45,859 bases of DNA from Planctomycetota bacterium (GTDB lineage: Bacteria > Planctomycetota > PUPC01 > JACPCR01): the NCBI GenBank assembly GCA_027625095.1, contig JAQBXN010000064.1:1-45859 (forward strand), written 5' to 3'. The translations under genes and the position numbers were made by a program. The notes below the pieces were generated by a model. The model did no database searches. It saw only the letters and a list, made by a program, of their open reading frames with translations, and had not been told where the DNA came from. Shown here one piece after another: positions 34,401-42,124 of the stretch. Positions within the stretch are counted from its first letter, which is position 1; every line of letters starts with the position of its first letter.

Positions 34401-34730
34401 CCCAAACCGGTGCAGATGATGCTCACTCAGGCCGAGATCCGCATCCTTGCGCAACCTTGGGAGTTCACCCACATCCGAGTGCTTGGAGACCGCGTCGAAT
34501 TCAGAGCACCTAACGCTTCAAAGGCCGCAAAAGACATTCAACTGGGGCGACAGTACGTTCGTGAACTAGATCGAAAAACCGTCCACGTAATGTTTCCACA
34601 TGATGTCAAAGGCGAGGACGATATCTGCGCGTTCATCAAAGAGATTCTCGCAACAAAAAAAGCCCCAGACCTGAAGGGCGTATCAGTCGTCCCGGCAGCA
34701 CTGCTGGATTCAATGCGTCCGCGGAAGTGA
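31338..34730 (+). CDS. mfd: Transcription-repair coupling factor Mfd
   Basis: About 1100 residues, normal for Mfd. It removes stalled RNA polymerase from damaged DNA and recruits UvrA. Seen in order: the UvrB-like N-terminal part (LETLLTGLRSGE onward), the CarD-like polymerase-interacting domain near 450-520 (LEAGDLVVHLVHGIARY), Walker A GDVGYGKTE near 600, the DEEQ helicase box, TATPIPRTLHM, and the C-terminal TRCF domain. The start is uncertain. No ATG precedes the conserved N-terminus; GTG at 31338 or TTG at 31419 are the available initiators, both inside rnc, giving an overlap of 50 to 131 bases. A purine-rich AAGAAGGAGG near 31371-31380 could serve as the ribosome-binding site. Confidence 0.93.
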   Translation: MAGNTSQAGDGVRRRLSSALRNRPFSSLGKKREGRPLPQHPKLETLLTGLRSGEICHGTGLVGPSYVMVGSTLAAEAPGSVLLITTDGDAADDAVVDFRFFLEAATVEQFPQWESLPTPEVPPNKEILAERFELLSLLANPAQPNPKIIVAPIRAIQQPVVKPEVIEESYRTIKLDQDLPPAELADWLIERAFARLPQVDAPGEFSIRGGIMDIYPIGGAWPIRIEYFGDTIDSIRRFDPGNQRSTQKLTEFKMLAVDETKLHHLKPKESGLLLMDYLPGDTWVFIREPAAVQEKAQSAGQSEFLKQELYSYGTLQKAWRNRPTLYLSEMPQSRGDNHADFRVRSTERFAGEIDTVAAELMAAAVPNDKLYISCHNTGEKDRLQELLEGSPLAGDPKLEYLIGDLTSGFEIDDFRMVFITHHELFHHYTGPMRPARVRHASSPVEDWLELEAGDLVVHLVHGIARYHGMEAFERNGEMGEFLVLEFAGGSRVYVPTTHVELVQKYLGPAKTKPNLSKIGGKRWAKKKEDVQEAVEDLAVELLRLQAARESMPGHEYPPDDKWQMEFEAAFPFEATEDQVTATASIKADMQKARPMDRLLCGDVGYGKTEVAMRTAFKTVMSNKQVAVLVPTTVLAEQHYHTFTERMGTFPVRIEVISRFRNKKEQKEILEAAANGSVDILIGTHRIVQKDVNFRDLGLIVVDEEQRFGVEHKEFLKWMRQTVNVLTMTATPIPRTLHMSLVGIRDISALNTPPQDRQSIRSEVVRFDERLIRDSIEREMNRGGQVFFLHNRVHNITEMAARLSEIVPEARIVVGHGQMAEGELESAMRDFINKVYDILVCTTIIGSGVDIPNVNTIFVNDADRFGLAELHQLRGRVGRYKHRAYAYFLIPEERPITQKGLRRLKAIEEFAELGSGFKIAMRDLEIRGAGNIIGPEQSGHIGAVGYELYCKLLEMTVLQLKDEPMVVTVDVRVELGFTAYLPNDYVQTDKQKMEVYRRISRSYTINDLNDLKETLVDRFGKIPKPVQMMLTQAEIRILAQPWEFTHIRVLGDRVEFRAPNASKAAKDIQLGRQYVRELDRKTVHVMFPHDVKGEDDICAFIKEILATKKAPDLKGVSVVPAALLDSMRPRK

Positions 34731-35031
34731 AGGCGGACCGCATAAAACCCAGTGCGACGGGGACTATCCTATCGGAGAAACCGGGGGAAAAGGCGCAGGA
34801 AATCAGTACTGTCACAGTTCACCCATTCCTGATTTTCACCCGAAGCATTTGTAAAAAGACTCAAGATAATGACCGCTGATATTCTCACGGTATCTCGGCG
34901 CTGCCGTTAAGGTAATTTAGGATTCCGTCCAAAATTTTTCTGTCCTATCCCTGTCTCAGCGTGGCCTCTGCAAAGATAGTTAAAAGTTAACAAACCTCAG
35001 GCCGAACCAAACGAAGAGAGGAGTGAAACGA
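34731..35031. other. Intergenic region with a small operator-like palindrome
   Basis: About 300 bp between mfd and the dehydrogenase-like gene. The palindrome GTTAA-AAG-TTAAC at 34979-34991 lies about 40 bp before the start codon, where a repressor could bind. No convincing terminator for mfd was found. Confidence 0.35.
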
Positions 35032-35907
35032 ATGAAAAAAATCGTCGTTGCCGGCGCCACCGGCTACATCGCATCACAGGTTTTGCCCGCCCTGCAGGAA
35101 CGTTTTGAATGCGTCTTACTCGACCAGAAAGCTGAACGCCGGGATGGCTCAAAGGTCGATGGCGTACACCTTGTAGACTTGTCAGACATTCAGCTTGACA
35201 ACTATCGTGAACATTTTGTGGATGCCGATGGAGTGGTGAACTTCACCTACATTTATCCCAATTACAAGGGGCCGGACGGCTATTTCGCTGAGCGAAAGAA
35301 TGTCGACATCGCCCGCAACCTGTTGGAGGTCGCACGGCAGGAATCCGTCCCTCGGTTCGTAAGCGCCAGTTCGAACCATTCAGCCGATTTCTATGAACGT
35401 CTTTACTGGGAAAAGAAGATCGAGCACATCGATGAAAACCTTCCCCCGCTTTCAGATAACCTTTACGGCTGGTCTCGTCAGGCGATGGAACATCTCGGAT
35501 TCGTGTATTCGAGCGGTTCGCTCGGCTCGCAGATGGAGGTCGTATTCATCCGCATTGGTGGGCCGAGAGAGGCCGACCTTTCCCAGACCGGCGGCGATTT
35601 GAAAAGTATGATTCGCCAACTTGCTGTATACCTCAGCGTGCGCGATATCCAGCAGCTTTTTGTGAAGTCTCTGGAAGCTGAAGATCTAATGAACGAACAC
35701 GGCCGCCCCTACCAGATCCTTTACGGTATTTCAGGAAACGCCCGGGCTTTCTGGAGTCTGCAGCGCGCAAGAGACGCGATCGGCTACGAACCTGAAGACG
35801 ATTCAGAAGTGAAATTCGCCGAACAGATTGCCAAATACCTCGTGCCGGCCCAGCGGGCGAAGGCAGGAGGATTGCAGGCACAATGCGGCGACGATAAGAG
35901 GTTGTAA
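35032..35907 (+). CDS. Uronate-dehydrogenase-like extended SDR (NAD-dependent epimerase/dehydratase family)
   Basis: A 291-residue Rossmann-fold protein. The nucleotide-binding GATGYIAS lies at the N-terminus. SASSNHS (Ser113/114) matches the SSNH motif of bacterial uronate dehydrogenases, which oxidise glucuronate or galacturonate to the lactone with NAD+. The catalytic Tyr145 is present, but the usual Tyr-x3-Lys is Tyr-x3-Arg here (YGWSR, Arg149). Activity may therefore be changed or lost. The start is ATG 35032 with GAGGAG 8 nt upstream; a GTG nine bases earlier is less well placed. A palindrome before the gene could be an operator. A hairpin lies 22 nt after its stop. Confidence 0.82.
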   Translation: MKKIVVAGATGYIASQVLPALQERFECVLLDQKAERRDGSKVDGVHLVDLSDIQLDNYREHFVDADGVVNFTYIYPNYKGPDGYFAERKNVDIARNLLEVARQESVPRFVSASSNHSADFYERLYWEKKIEHIDENLPPLSDNLYGWSRQAMEHLGFVYSSGSLGSQMEVVFIRIGGPREADLSQTGGDLKSMIRQLAVYLSVRDIQQLFVKSLEAEDLMNEHGRPYQILYGISGNARAFWSLQRARDAIGYEPEDDSEVKFAEQIAKYLVPAQRAKAGGLQAQCGDDKRL

Positions 35908-35929
35908 CTATCCAAGTTTGATTCCCGAG

Positions 35930-35952
35930 CTCCAAAGGTGCGTACTTTGGAG
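35930..35952 (+). terminator. Hairpin after the dehydrogenase-like gene
   Basis: CTCCAAAG and CTTTGGAG pair over 8 bp around a 7-nt loop. It lies between convergent genes (stop at 35907, next stop at 36057). No T-run follows on the plus strand, so it is a weak or factor-dependent terminator at best. Confidence 0.4.
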
Positions 35953-36056
35953 TGTTCCAACTTGTCAGAGCTCTTATCTGATGGATCGCCATCCGAAGCA
36001 GTTCCCTTTCGACGACCAAAGGTTTTTGATCCACCTGAGCGAAGCACCACTGACTT

Positions 36057-36764
36057 TCAGCTTGCGAGATAAAGCATCCTGGCGCAGGTCGGACACACCA
36101 CCAGTTCAGAACTACTTCGCAGGTTGAGGAGCATCTGTGAGGTAAGCGACATGAAGCATCCCTGGCAGACTTTGTCGACGACTTCGCTGAGGGCAGCATC
36201 TTCTTTAGCGTTCATGATGCGTTCGTAACGGGAGATTATTCCCTCATCGATACCCCTCGCTGCGTCGTCGCGCCGTTCCTGAAGGCCGCCGAGCTGTTCT
36301 CGAAGGTCGGAGAGCTCAGATTCTACTTTGGCTTCTTCTGCTTTGAAGGCTTCCTTGGCGGTGGATACCTCTTTCTGCAGTACTTCTGCCTCTGCCTTCT
36401 GGGTTTCAACCTGCTCCATTGATTTCAGGATATCGTCCTGGATGAAAGATGAATTTGCCTTTTCGCCCTGAATTTCGTGACTCAGGGCCTGAAATTCCTT
36501 GTTCTTTAATCCGCGGCTGTATTGCTGCTGCTTGAGTTTCTCAATACGAGTCTCGTGCTCCTTGAGCTCTGACTCCTTGAGGCCCATTGATACCTCTTGG
36601 GATTTTATCTCCGCAAGCTTGGCGTTAAGGACAGCCTGCCGCCGCTCGATCTCTGATCGAGCAGCGGCAAGGACTTTGGGGCTTCTTTCAATCCGACTCT
36701 TGACCCGAATCAGCTTCCGGTCGATCACCTGCAGTTTGAGCAGGCCGTCTATCAATGGGTTCAT
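36057..36764 (-). CDS. C4-type zinc-ribbon coiled-coil protein (CT398-like)
   Basis: A 235-residue protein. About 170 residues form a long, charged coiled-coil hairpin (MNPLIDGLLKLQVIDRKLIR onward). It ends in a four-Cys zinc ribbon: CQGC near 197 and CPTC near 225. This architecture matches the CT398/zf-RING_7 family, found in many bacteria and thought to contact nucleic acid or RNA-polymerase-related partners; the role is not settled. It starts only 8 nt after rpoD, so the two are co-transcribed. No Shine-Dalgarno sequence is visible, in keeping with coupling. Confidence 0.85.
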   Translation of the reverse strand: MNPLIDGLLKLQVIDRKLIRVKSRIERSPKVLAAARSEIERRQAVLNAKLAEIKSQEVSMGLKESELKEHETRIEKLKQQQYSRGLKNKEFQALSHEIQGEKANSSFIQDDILKSMEQVETQKAEAEVLQKEVSTAKEAFKAEEAKVESELSDLREQLGGLQERRDDAARGIDEGIISRYERIMNAKEDAALSEVVDKVCQGCFMSLTSQMLLNLRSSSELVVCPTCARMLYLAS

Positions 36765-36772
36765 GGGCTAAT

Positions 36773-38428
36773 CTAATCTGTTGGATGGTCAAGGAATCCT
36801 TCGAGTTGGCGGCTTCGAATCGGATGCTGCAGTTTGCGAACGGCCTTGGCTTCAATCTGTCGTACGCGCTCGCGTGTAATCTTGAAGCGTTTGCCGACTT
36901 CCTCGAGGGTGTATGTGGAGCCGTTTCCGATGCCGAAACGGAGCTTCAGGATCTCTTGTTCCCTGTAGGTCAGGGTCTTGAGTACCTCGTTAATTCGCTC
37001 CTTTAGCATCATCGTCGTGGCTGTCTGTTCGGGCCGTTCAGCGGATTCGTCTTCGATGAAACCGCCGAGCGTCGCATCATCACCTTCCCCGATGGTCCGG
37101 TCGATGGATGCGGGATGTTTGGAAATCTTCAGCACGCGCTGCGCTTCGTCGAGCGGGACCCCGGCCAGTTCGGCGACTTCTTCGATGGCGGGCTCACGTC
37201 CGGTTTCCTGAAAGAGGTCACGACGCACCTTGCGGAGGCGGGTGATGGTCTCAATCATGTGGACCGGAATACGGATGGTTCGCGCCTGGTCGGCAATAGA
37301 ACGTGTGATTGCCTGGCGAATCCACCATGTGGCATAGGTGCTGAATTTGAACCCGCGGCGATATTCATATTTTTCGACTGCCTTCATCAGTCCGGTGTTA
37401 CCTTCCTGAATCAAGTCGAGAAAGCTGAGTCCGCGGTTGCGGTATTTCTTGGCGATGCTGACCACGAGGCGCAGGTTTCCGTTAGAGAGTTTTCTCTTGG
37501 CGCGTTCGTAGTCGCGCAGGCGAGCGCGGGCGATGTCGAGTCTGACCTCAAGATCTTTCGGCTCTTCAAGGACATGTTCGCGCAGGTTAAAGAATTCGAT
37601 CTCAAGCGCCTCAATTTTCTCCCGGTTGCGGCTTGGTAGCTTCTTATGATCTCGGAGTTCGGCCTGGACCCTCTTCATCTCATTGAGGTGTTCTTCGAGT
37701 TGGAAGAAGATGGGCTGAATCTTATGGGTCTGCATGGCGAGCTCTTCGATAAGAACGGCACATTTGCGCCTGCGGGTCTCGATACGTTCGAGAATCTCTT
37801 CCTTATCGCGGGCCTTGATGTTGTCCTTCTGAAGGAGGCCAAAATCAGTCCTGGTTCGCTTCATGAGCTCGGCCACGGTGGTCAGGTTAAAAGGTATCCG
37901 CTTCAGCACGTTTTTGGTACTGATGTCTACAGCAGAATCCACTTTGAGTGCTCTTTCGACCGGCGTTTCTTCCTTGACGATTTTATCGAAAATCTCAATG
38001 GCTTTGACCTGAGCGAAATCCGATTCAAGTACTCGGGTTCGGAAACGTTTCCGGGTGACCTCTATCTGCTTGGCGAGCATGATCTCTTCCCCGCGGCTGA
38101 GGAGCGGAATCTGACCCATCTGAGACAGATACATCCGGACGGGGTCGCTGACCTGGCTAACCTCTTCTTCTTCGATCTTGTGCAGGCGCATGCCATCATC
38201 TGAGTATGACTCGAGGGGGCGCATCTCTGTATATTTGCTGCCCACGTACTCGGGGGTGTCATCTACCAGCTTGATGTCATAACGCCGGATGGCGGTGAGG
38301 ACGTCATCGACTCGTTCAGGCTCGGAGTTATCATCCGGCAACAAATCGGTAACATCCTGATATGAAACAGAACCGTGATTCTTACCTTTTTCAATGAGTG
38401 CTTTTAGTGCAGGGTCCAACACTTCCAT
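36773..38428 (-). CDS. rpoD: Primary sigma factor RpoD (sigma-70)
   Basis: A 551-residue housekeeping sigma factor. Region 1.2 is DPVRMYLSQMGQIPLLSRGEE. Region 2 contains NLRLVVSIAKKYRNRGLSF, DLIQEGNTGLMKAVEKYEY and TYATWWIRQAITR (core binding, -10 recognition and melting). Region 3 starts RIPVHMIETI. Region 4 has TLEEVGKRFKITRERVRQIE for -35 recognition. The N-terminal region 1.1 is short. It directs RNA polymerase to the main promoters. The start has AGGAG 7 nt upstream. It lies 144 bp after dnaG in the same direction, the order of the classic macromolecular-synthesis operon, but no rpsU is present in the window. Confidence 0.96.
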   Translation of the reverse strand: MEVLDPALKALIEKGKNHGSVSYQDVTDLLPDDNSEPERVDDVLTAIRRYDIKLVDDTPEYVGSKYTEMRPLESYSDDGMRLHKIEEEEVSQVSDPVRMYLSQMGQIPLLSRGEEIMLAKQIEVTRKRFRTRVLESDFAQVKAIEIFDKIVKEETPVERALKVDSAVDISTKNVLKRIPFNLTTVAELMKRTRTDFGLLQKDNIKARDKEEILERIETRRRKCAVLIEELAMQTHKIQPIFFQLEEHLNEMKRVQAELRDHKKLPSRNREKIEALEIEFFNLREHVLEEPKDLEVRLDIARARLRDYERAKRKLSNGNLRLVVSIAKKYRNRGLSFLDLIQEGNTGLMKAVEKYEYRRGFKFSTYATWWIRQAITRSIADQARTIRIPVHMIETITRLRKVRRDLFQETGREPAIEEVAELAGVPLDEAQRVLKISKHPASIDRTIGEGDDATLGGFIEDESAERPEQTATTMMLKERINEVLKTLTYREQEILKLRFGIGNGSTYTLEEVGKRFKITRERVRQIEAKAVRKLQHPIRSRQLEGFLDHPTD

Positions 38429-38572
38429 CTGATTACTCCTGGTGTGTGTGCATGAAAAAATTATGCCAAAACGATGGATATAGATGTGTTGAGGCGTCTA
38501 TGCAGATGCTTTGTCTCCGCTTATTCAGCAGGCAGGGTCAACGGCTCGTGGGATGAATTCGCCCTCGCCAGG

Positions 38573-40375
38573 TTAAGCTCGGCGCTTCCTGAAACGTTCT
38601 TGGGCCTTTTTGAGCAGTTGACTCTCCAGATCTGAATCGCCCTGAGAGCCGGCATTCTTCATTTCAGCCTTAAGGCCTTCTAGCTCCTTTCTAGATCTTT
38701 GTTCTTTGAACCAGGCAATTGAACCTTCCACACGTTTGGGAAGATCCTCCGATACATTCTCAGCGAGAATTTCTACGGTCAGGCGGCTGATTTCCTGCCC
38801 GGGCCAACGGGCCTCGAGCGTACTCAGCGTAACGCCTGAATCCAGGGCGCCCTCCAGGTCGTAAATATCACGGATGACCTGGTAAATGGTGCGAAAAGTT
38901 CCATCCATAAAATCGTCTACAGCTATCTCATGAAAAAGCGCTTCGCCATTCTCCGGGAAGTGCAGCAGGCAGGCGATCAAATCGCGCTGTGCTTTGAAGG
39001 CTGCAGAAGCCATCGGCGTAGCTGCGGGCTCATCAGCCCGTTTGTGGTAGCTCTTCCGAGCCAGTGATACCACCTGCGAACGCAGCGTCTGCTCAGGCAC
39101 ACGCAGCTCATCCGCGGCGCGCTGGATGAACAGACCCTGTTTTACGGTGTTCGGAATCTTGGTAATGAGCTGCAGGATCTCTTCAATCGCGCGGGTCTTC
39201 TGATCGATGCTGTTGAAGTCGTAACGACTACGAGCCAGGTGCAGTTTGTAATCCAGAATTTCCCGTGCCTGGAGAATTGCTTCCTCGAATGCCTGGGGCC
39301 CACGCTTCTGAATAAAATCGCACGGGTCAAGTCCGGCTTCGAGGGTTGCAACACTTACGTCCACTTCTGCTTCAAGAAAAAGGTCAACACTTCGGTCGCT
39401 TGCTTTTTCACCGGCAGCATCCGCATCAAAGACGAGCACGACCCGGGGCGAGAATCGACGCAGGAGGTTGATGTGTTCTCTGGTAAGCGCTGTGCCCAGC
39501 GTCGCGATGACATTTTCGACGCCCATCTGATGGGCCATAAGGACGTCCGTGTATCCCTCGACAACCACCGCATATCCCTTCTCAGAGATGGCCTTCTTTG
39601 CCCGATGGAGTCCGTACAGGCATGCGCTCTTGTTGAAGAGGGGCGATTCCGGCGAATTCAGGTACTTGGGGCCATCGTCCTGGCCGAGCATCCGCGCACC
39701 GAAGCCGATCACCCGCTCGCGTACGTCTCGAATCGGAAACATGAGCCGATCGCGAAAGCGGTCGTAATGACGGCTGCCGTCCTGCGCCGGTGAGATGACA
39801 CCGGCCTTGGTAAGAATATCTGTGTTAAGGCCCTGATTGCCCAGGTATCGGGTGAGACTGTCCCAGGAGTTTGGAGAGTAGCCGAGCTCCCAGAGGTCGA
39901 TAATGCTTTGGCCGAGTCGGCGTTCCTGCATATAGTTTCGGGCCTTCGTGCCTGCCTCGGATCGCAATTGGTTTGCAAAGAATGCGGTGGCCTTGGTCAA
40001 GGCTTCCAACATTCCCTCCCTTTCGCTCTTTTGAGCGGCTCTTTCTCTGGGATCAACCCCGGTCTCTTCCGGAATATGGACGCCGTTGCGATCCGCTAGG
40101 TATCGAACGGCTTCCGGAAACTCCATTCGCTCAAACTGCACGAGAAACCTGAAGACGTTTCCACCGGCTTTGCATCCAAAGCAGTGAAAAACCTGTTTCT
40201 CTGGGCTGACAGTGAAGGACGGCGTCTTCTCCTGATGAAAAGGGCAAAGACCTTTGAAGTCTCTGCCGGCTCTCTTCAACTCTACATACTGACCGATGAC
40301 GCCAACGATATCTGTCGCTTGCGCAACCTGAGCAATAATGTGCTCGGGGATGTGCCCTGCCAAGAGGCGCTCCAC
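38573..40375 (-). CDS. dnaG: DNA primase DnaG
   Basis: A 600-residue primase that makes RNA primers at the replication fork. The zinc-binding domain shows Cys44, His47, Cys65 and Cys68 (LCPFHQEKTPSF; HCFGCKAGGN). The catalytic TOPRIM domain has VVVEGYTDVLMAHQ and the acidic LVFDADAAGE. A helicase-binding C-terminal region of normal length follows. The start codon is GTG with no ribosome-binding site, and no ATG occurs before the zinc domain. It leads the dnaG-rpoD-zinc-ribbon gene run. Confidence 0.95.
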   Translation of the reverse strand: MERLLAGHIPEHIIAQVAQATDIVGVIGQYVELKRAGRDFKGLCPFHQEKTPSFTVSPEKQVFHCFGCKAGGNVFRFLVQFERMEFPEAVRYLADRNGVHIPEETGVDPRERAAQKSEREGMLEALTKATAFFANQLRSEAGTKARNYMQERRLGQSIIDLWELGYSPNSWDSLTRYLGNQGLNTDILTKAGVISPAQDGSRHYDRFRDRLMFPIRDVRERVIGFGARMLGQDDGPKYLNSPESPLFNKSACLYGLHRAKKAISEKGYAVVVEGYTDVLMAHQMGVENVIATLGTALTREHINLLRRFSPRVVLVFDADAAGEKASDRSVDLFLEAEVDVSVATLEAGLDPCDFIQKRGPQAFEEAILQAREILDYKLHLARSRYDFNSIDQKTRAIEEILQLITKIPNTVKQGLFIQRAADELRVPEQTLRSQVVSLARKSYHKRADEPAATPMASAAFKAQRDLIACLLHFPENGEALFHEIAVDDFMDGTFRTIYQVIRDIYDLEGALDSGVTLSTLEARWPGQEISRLTVEILAENVSEDLPKRVEGSIAWFKEQRSRKELEGLKAEMKNAGSQGDSDLESQLLKKAQERFRKRRA

Positions 40376-40693
40376 AACCGAAAGGGAAAAATTGGTACAA
40401 GACGTCTGGTCTGTACCACATCTCTAATCGCTACTTTTTCCGGAATAAGCGAGCACCAAAACTGTCCCCGAATCATCCGTTTGTCAGGAACAAAATTCTA
40501 TGAATAGTGTGCTGCTCTTATATCTCCCCAGAGCCCCAAAAAAAGCGCACGGGAGTATAACAACCCGATCCAGGCCTGCAATTAAAGTGCTGGTTTCAGA
40601 CTTTTCCCGGGGGTCTTTGGGGTGGGAAGCGGGCAATCAGACCACTTTTCCAGCAGGGCTGTGACAGTGCAAATCAGGAATAACATTTCTCCA
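40376..40693. other. Divergent region between dnaG and the lipase-like gene
   Basis: About 320 bp without a recognised gene. TAGAAT occurs on the minus strand near 40497-40502 and TATAAC on the plus strand near 40556, as possible -10 boxes for the two divergent genes; neither has a good -35 partner. Confidence 0.3.
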
Positions 40694-42067
40694 ATGACTG
40701 GAAACCCTGGCCATTTGAAAGGCCCTTCGGGACCTCAGTTTCTCCTGCGCTGTGCAGTGGTCGTCGCCGGGCTCATCTTGAACACGGAGGCCAGAAGTGA
40801 TGAAACGAAGGCTGTCTCAATCTTCATTCCAGGAACTCAGGGCTCCCGGATCTTCCAACCGTCTTCCGGAAAGATGGTCTGGGGCCGACTCTCGGATCTT
40901 TTCTTTAAGACCGATAAGAATGACGATCTCAATTTACCGGTGACGGGACATCCTCTGGAAGCTAACGACACACTGCGGCCGTTCGGCCTGCTGGATGGCA
41001 TTAAGGTCATACCCGGAATCTACACCTACGATGTCTACGGTGGCTTGATGAAATTCCTCAAGGACGCTGGGCTCGTCGTTGGGGACATCCGCCATCCGAT
41101 GCCAGGCGAAACGCTTTACGTTTTTGATTACGACTGGCGAAAAGACAACGTGCTCCATGCTTCAGCTCTTCTCACGATGCTGGATGGCATTCGCTCGGCT
41201 CACGGCAAAGCTGATTTACGTTTCAATCTGGTTTGCCACAGCAATGGCGGCCACATTGCGCGCTACCTGGTGAAATACGGACGACGGGATGTTGTGGGCG
41301 AACTCGTGCAGGGAAGCAAAGCCTCGCCAGACTATTCCGGCGCGGCTTATATCCATCGAGTCATTCTGATTGCGAACGCGATTGGAGGTAGCCTGAACAG
41401 CCTGCCTGCATTTATCCGGGGCCTGCGCAGAGCCCCGTTCGGACGTTTGTTCGATGCAGGCCTGATTGCGTCCATGCCGGGCCTTTACTGCGAACTTCCT
41501 TTCTACAAACCCAAGCCTTTTGTCACGGAAGATGGCGTCCGGTCGGATCTCGATGTTTACGAGGTAAGCACCTGGCGAGATAACGAGTGGGGTATCTTCA
41601 ATCCACGTCGCCCAGGCAGACTTCGAATGTGGCAGTCAAAACGCAGCCGGAAAGAAGCTGGGGAATTCAGAAAGCACGAGGATCGCTTCTTTGAGGAATC
41701 ACTGAAGAGGGCTTCAGCCTTCCACACCGCGCTCCGGCAAATCGGGCAAGCCCCCTATCATCTGGAGTATTTTGCTTTTCACTCCCGCTCAAAACCGACC
41801 CTCTCCGATATGCCCGTCAGACGATACGGCAAGACCTGGCAGCCAGTCTTCAAGGTTGTGCAGAACAGACGATTCAATTTGCCCAATGCAGAGCGCTACA
41901 AAAAGCCCGGGGACGAATATATGACGGTCGACAGCCAGGATTTTCTGCCCGATGACGAGCGGGCCATCTTGAAGAAGACGGTTTATCTCGATGGCGCCCA
42001 CCGCCTGCTTCTTCGCATTCCCGAATTGCGGCAAGAATTGATCGAATTGATGACAGAAGCTCAATAA
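40694..42067 (+). CDS. LCAT/PGAP1-like alpha/beta hydrolase, probably secreted
   Basis: A 457-residue protein starting with a signal-like segment (CAVVVAGLILNTEARS). The hydrolase fold resembles lecithin:cholesterol acyltransferase: FIPGTQGSRIF near the oxyanion hole, YDVYGGLMKFL, DYDWRKDN (the LCAT YDWR motif) and the nucleophile elbow HSNGG, where LCAT has HSxGG. Late Asp and His candidates exist (DDERAIL; DGAHRLL). It probably cleaves or transfers acyl groups of lipids; the substrate is unknown. The frame is open from 40622, but the signal peptide favours the ATG at 40694. The dioxygenase gene follows after 57 bp. Confidence 0.78.
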   Translation: MTGNPGHLKGPSGPQFLLRCAVVVAGLILNTEARSDETKAVSIFIPGTQGSRIFQPSSGKMVWGRLSDLFFKTDKNDDLNLPVTGHPLEANDTLRPFGLLDGIKVIPGIYTYDVYGGLMKFLKDAGLVVGDIRHPMPGETLYVFDYDWRKDNVLHASALLTMLDGIRSAHGKADLRFNLVCHSNGGHIARYLVKYGRRDVVGELVQGSKASPDYSGAAYIHRVILIANAIGGSLNSLPAFIRGLRRAPFGRLFDAGLIASMPGLYCELPFYKPKPFVTEDGVRSDLDVYEVSTWRDNEWGIFNPRRPGRLRMWQSKRSRKEAGEFRKHEDRFFEESLKRASAFHTALRQIGQAPYHLEYFAFHSRSKPTLSDMPVRRYGKTWQPVFKVVQNRRFNLPNAERYKKPGDEYMTVDSQDFLPDDERAILKKTVYLDGAHRLLLRIPELRQELIELMTEAQ

Positions 42068-42076
42068 AGATAGAAT
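42047..42076 (+). promoter_or_regulatory. Candidate promoter before the second dioxygenase gene
   Basis: TTGATG and TAGAAT with an 18-bp spacer lie across the stop codon of the lipase-like gene, about 50 bp before the next start. The -10 box is followed by CCCGCC, as in two other leaders of the window. Confidence 0.4.
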
Positions 42077-42124
42077 CCCGCCTGCACAGCACGAACCGCG
42101 AAATCTGTTTCAGGAGAACAACCG

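Noticed and set aside
35930..35952. Strong intrinsic terminator
   Set aside because: The stem is good but no T-run follows on the plus strand, so it is listed only as a weak terminator candidate.
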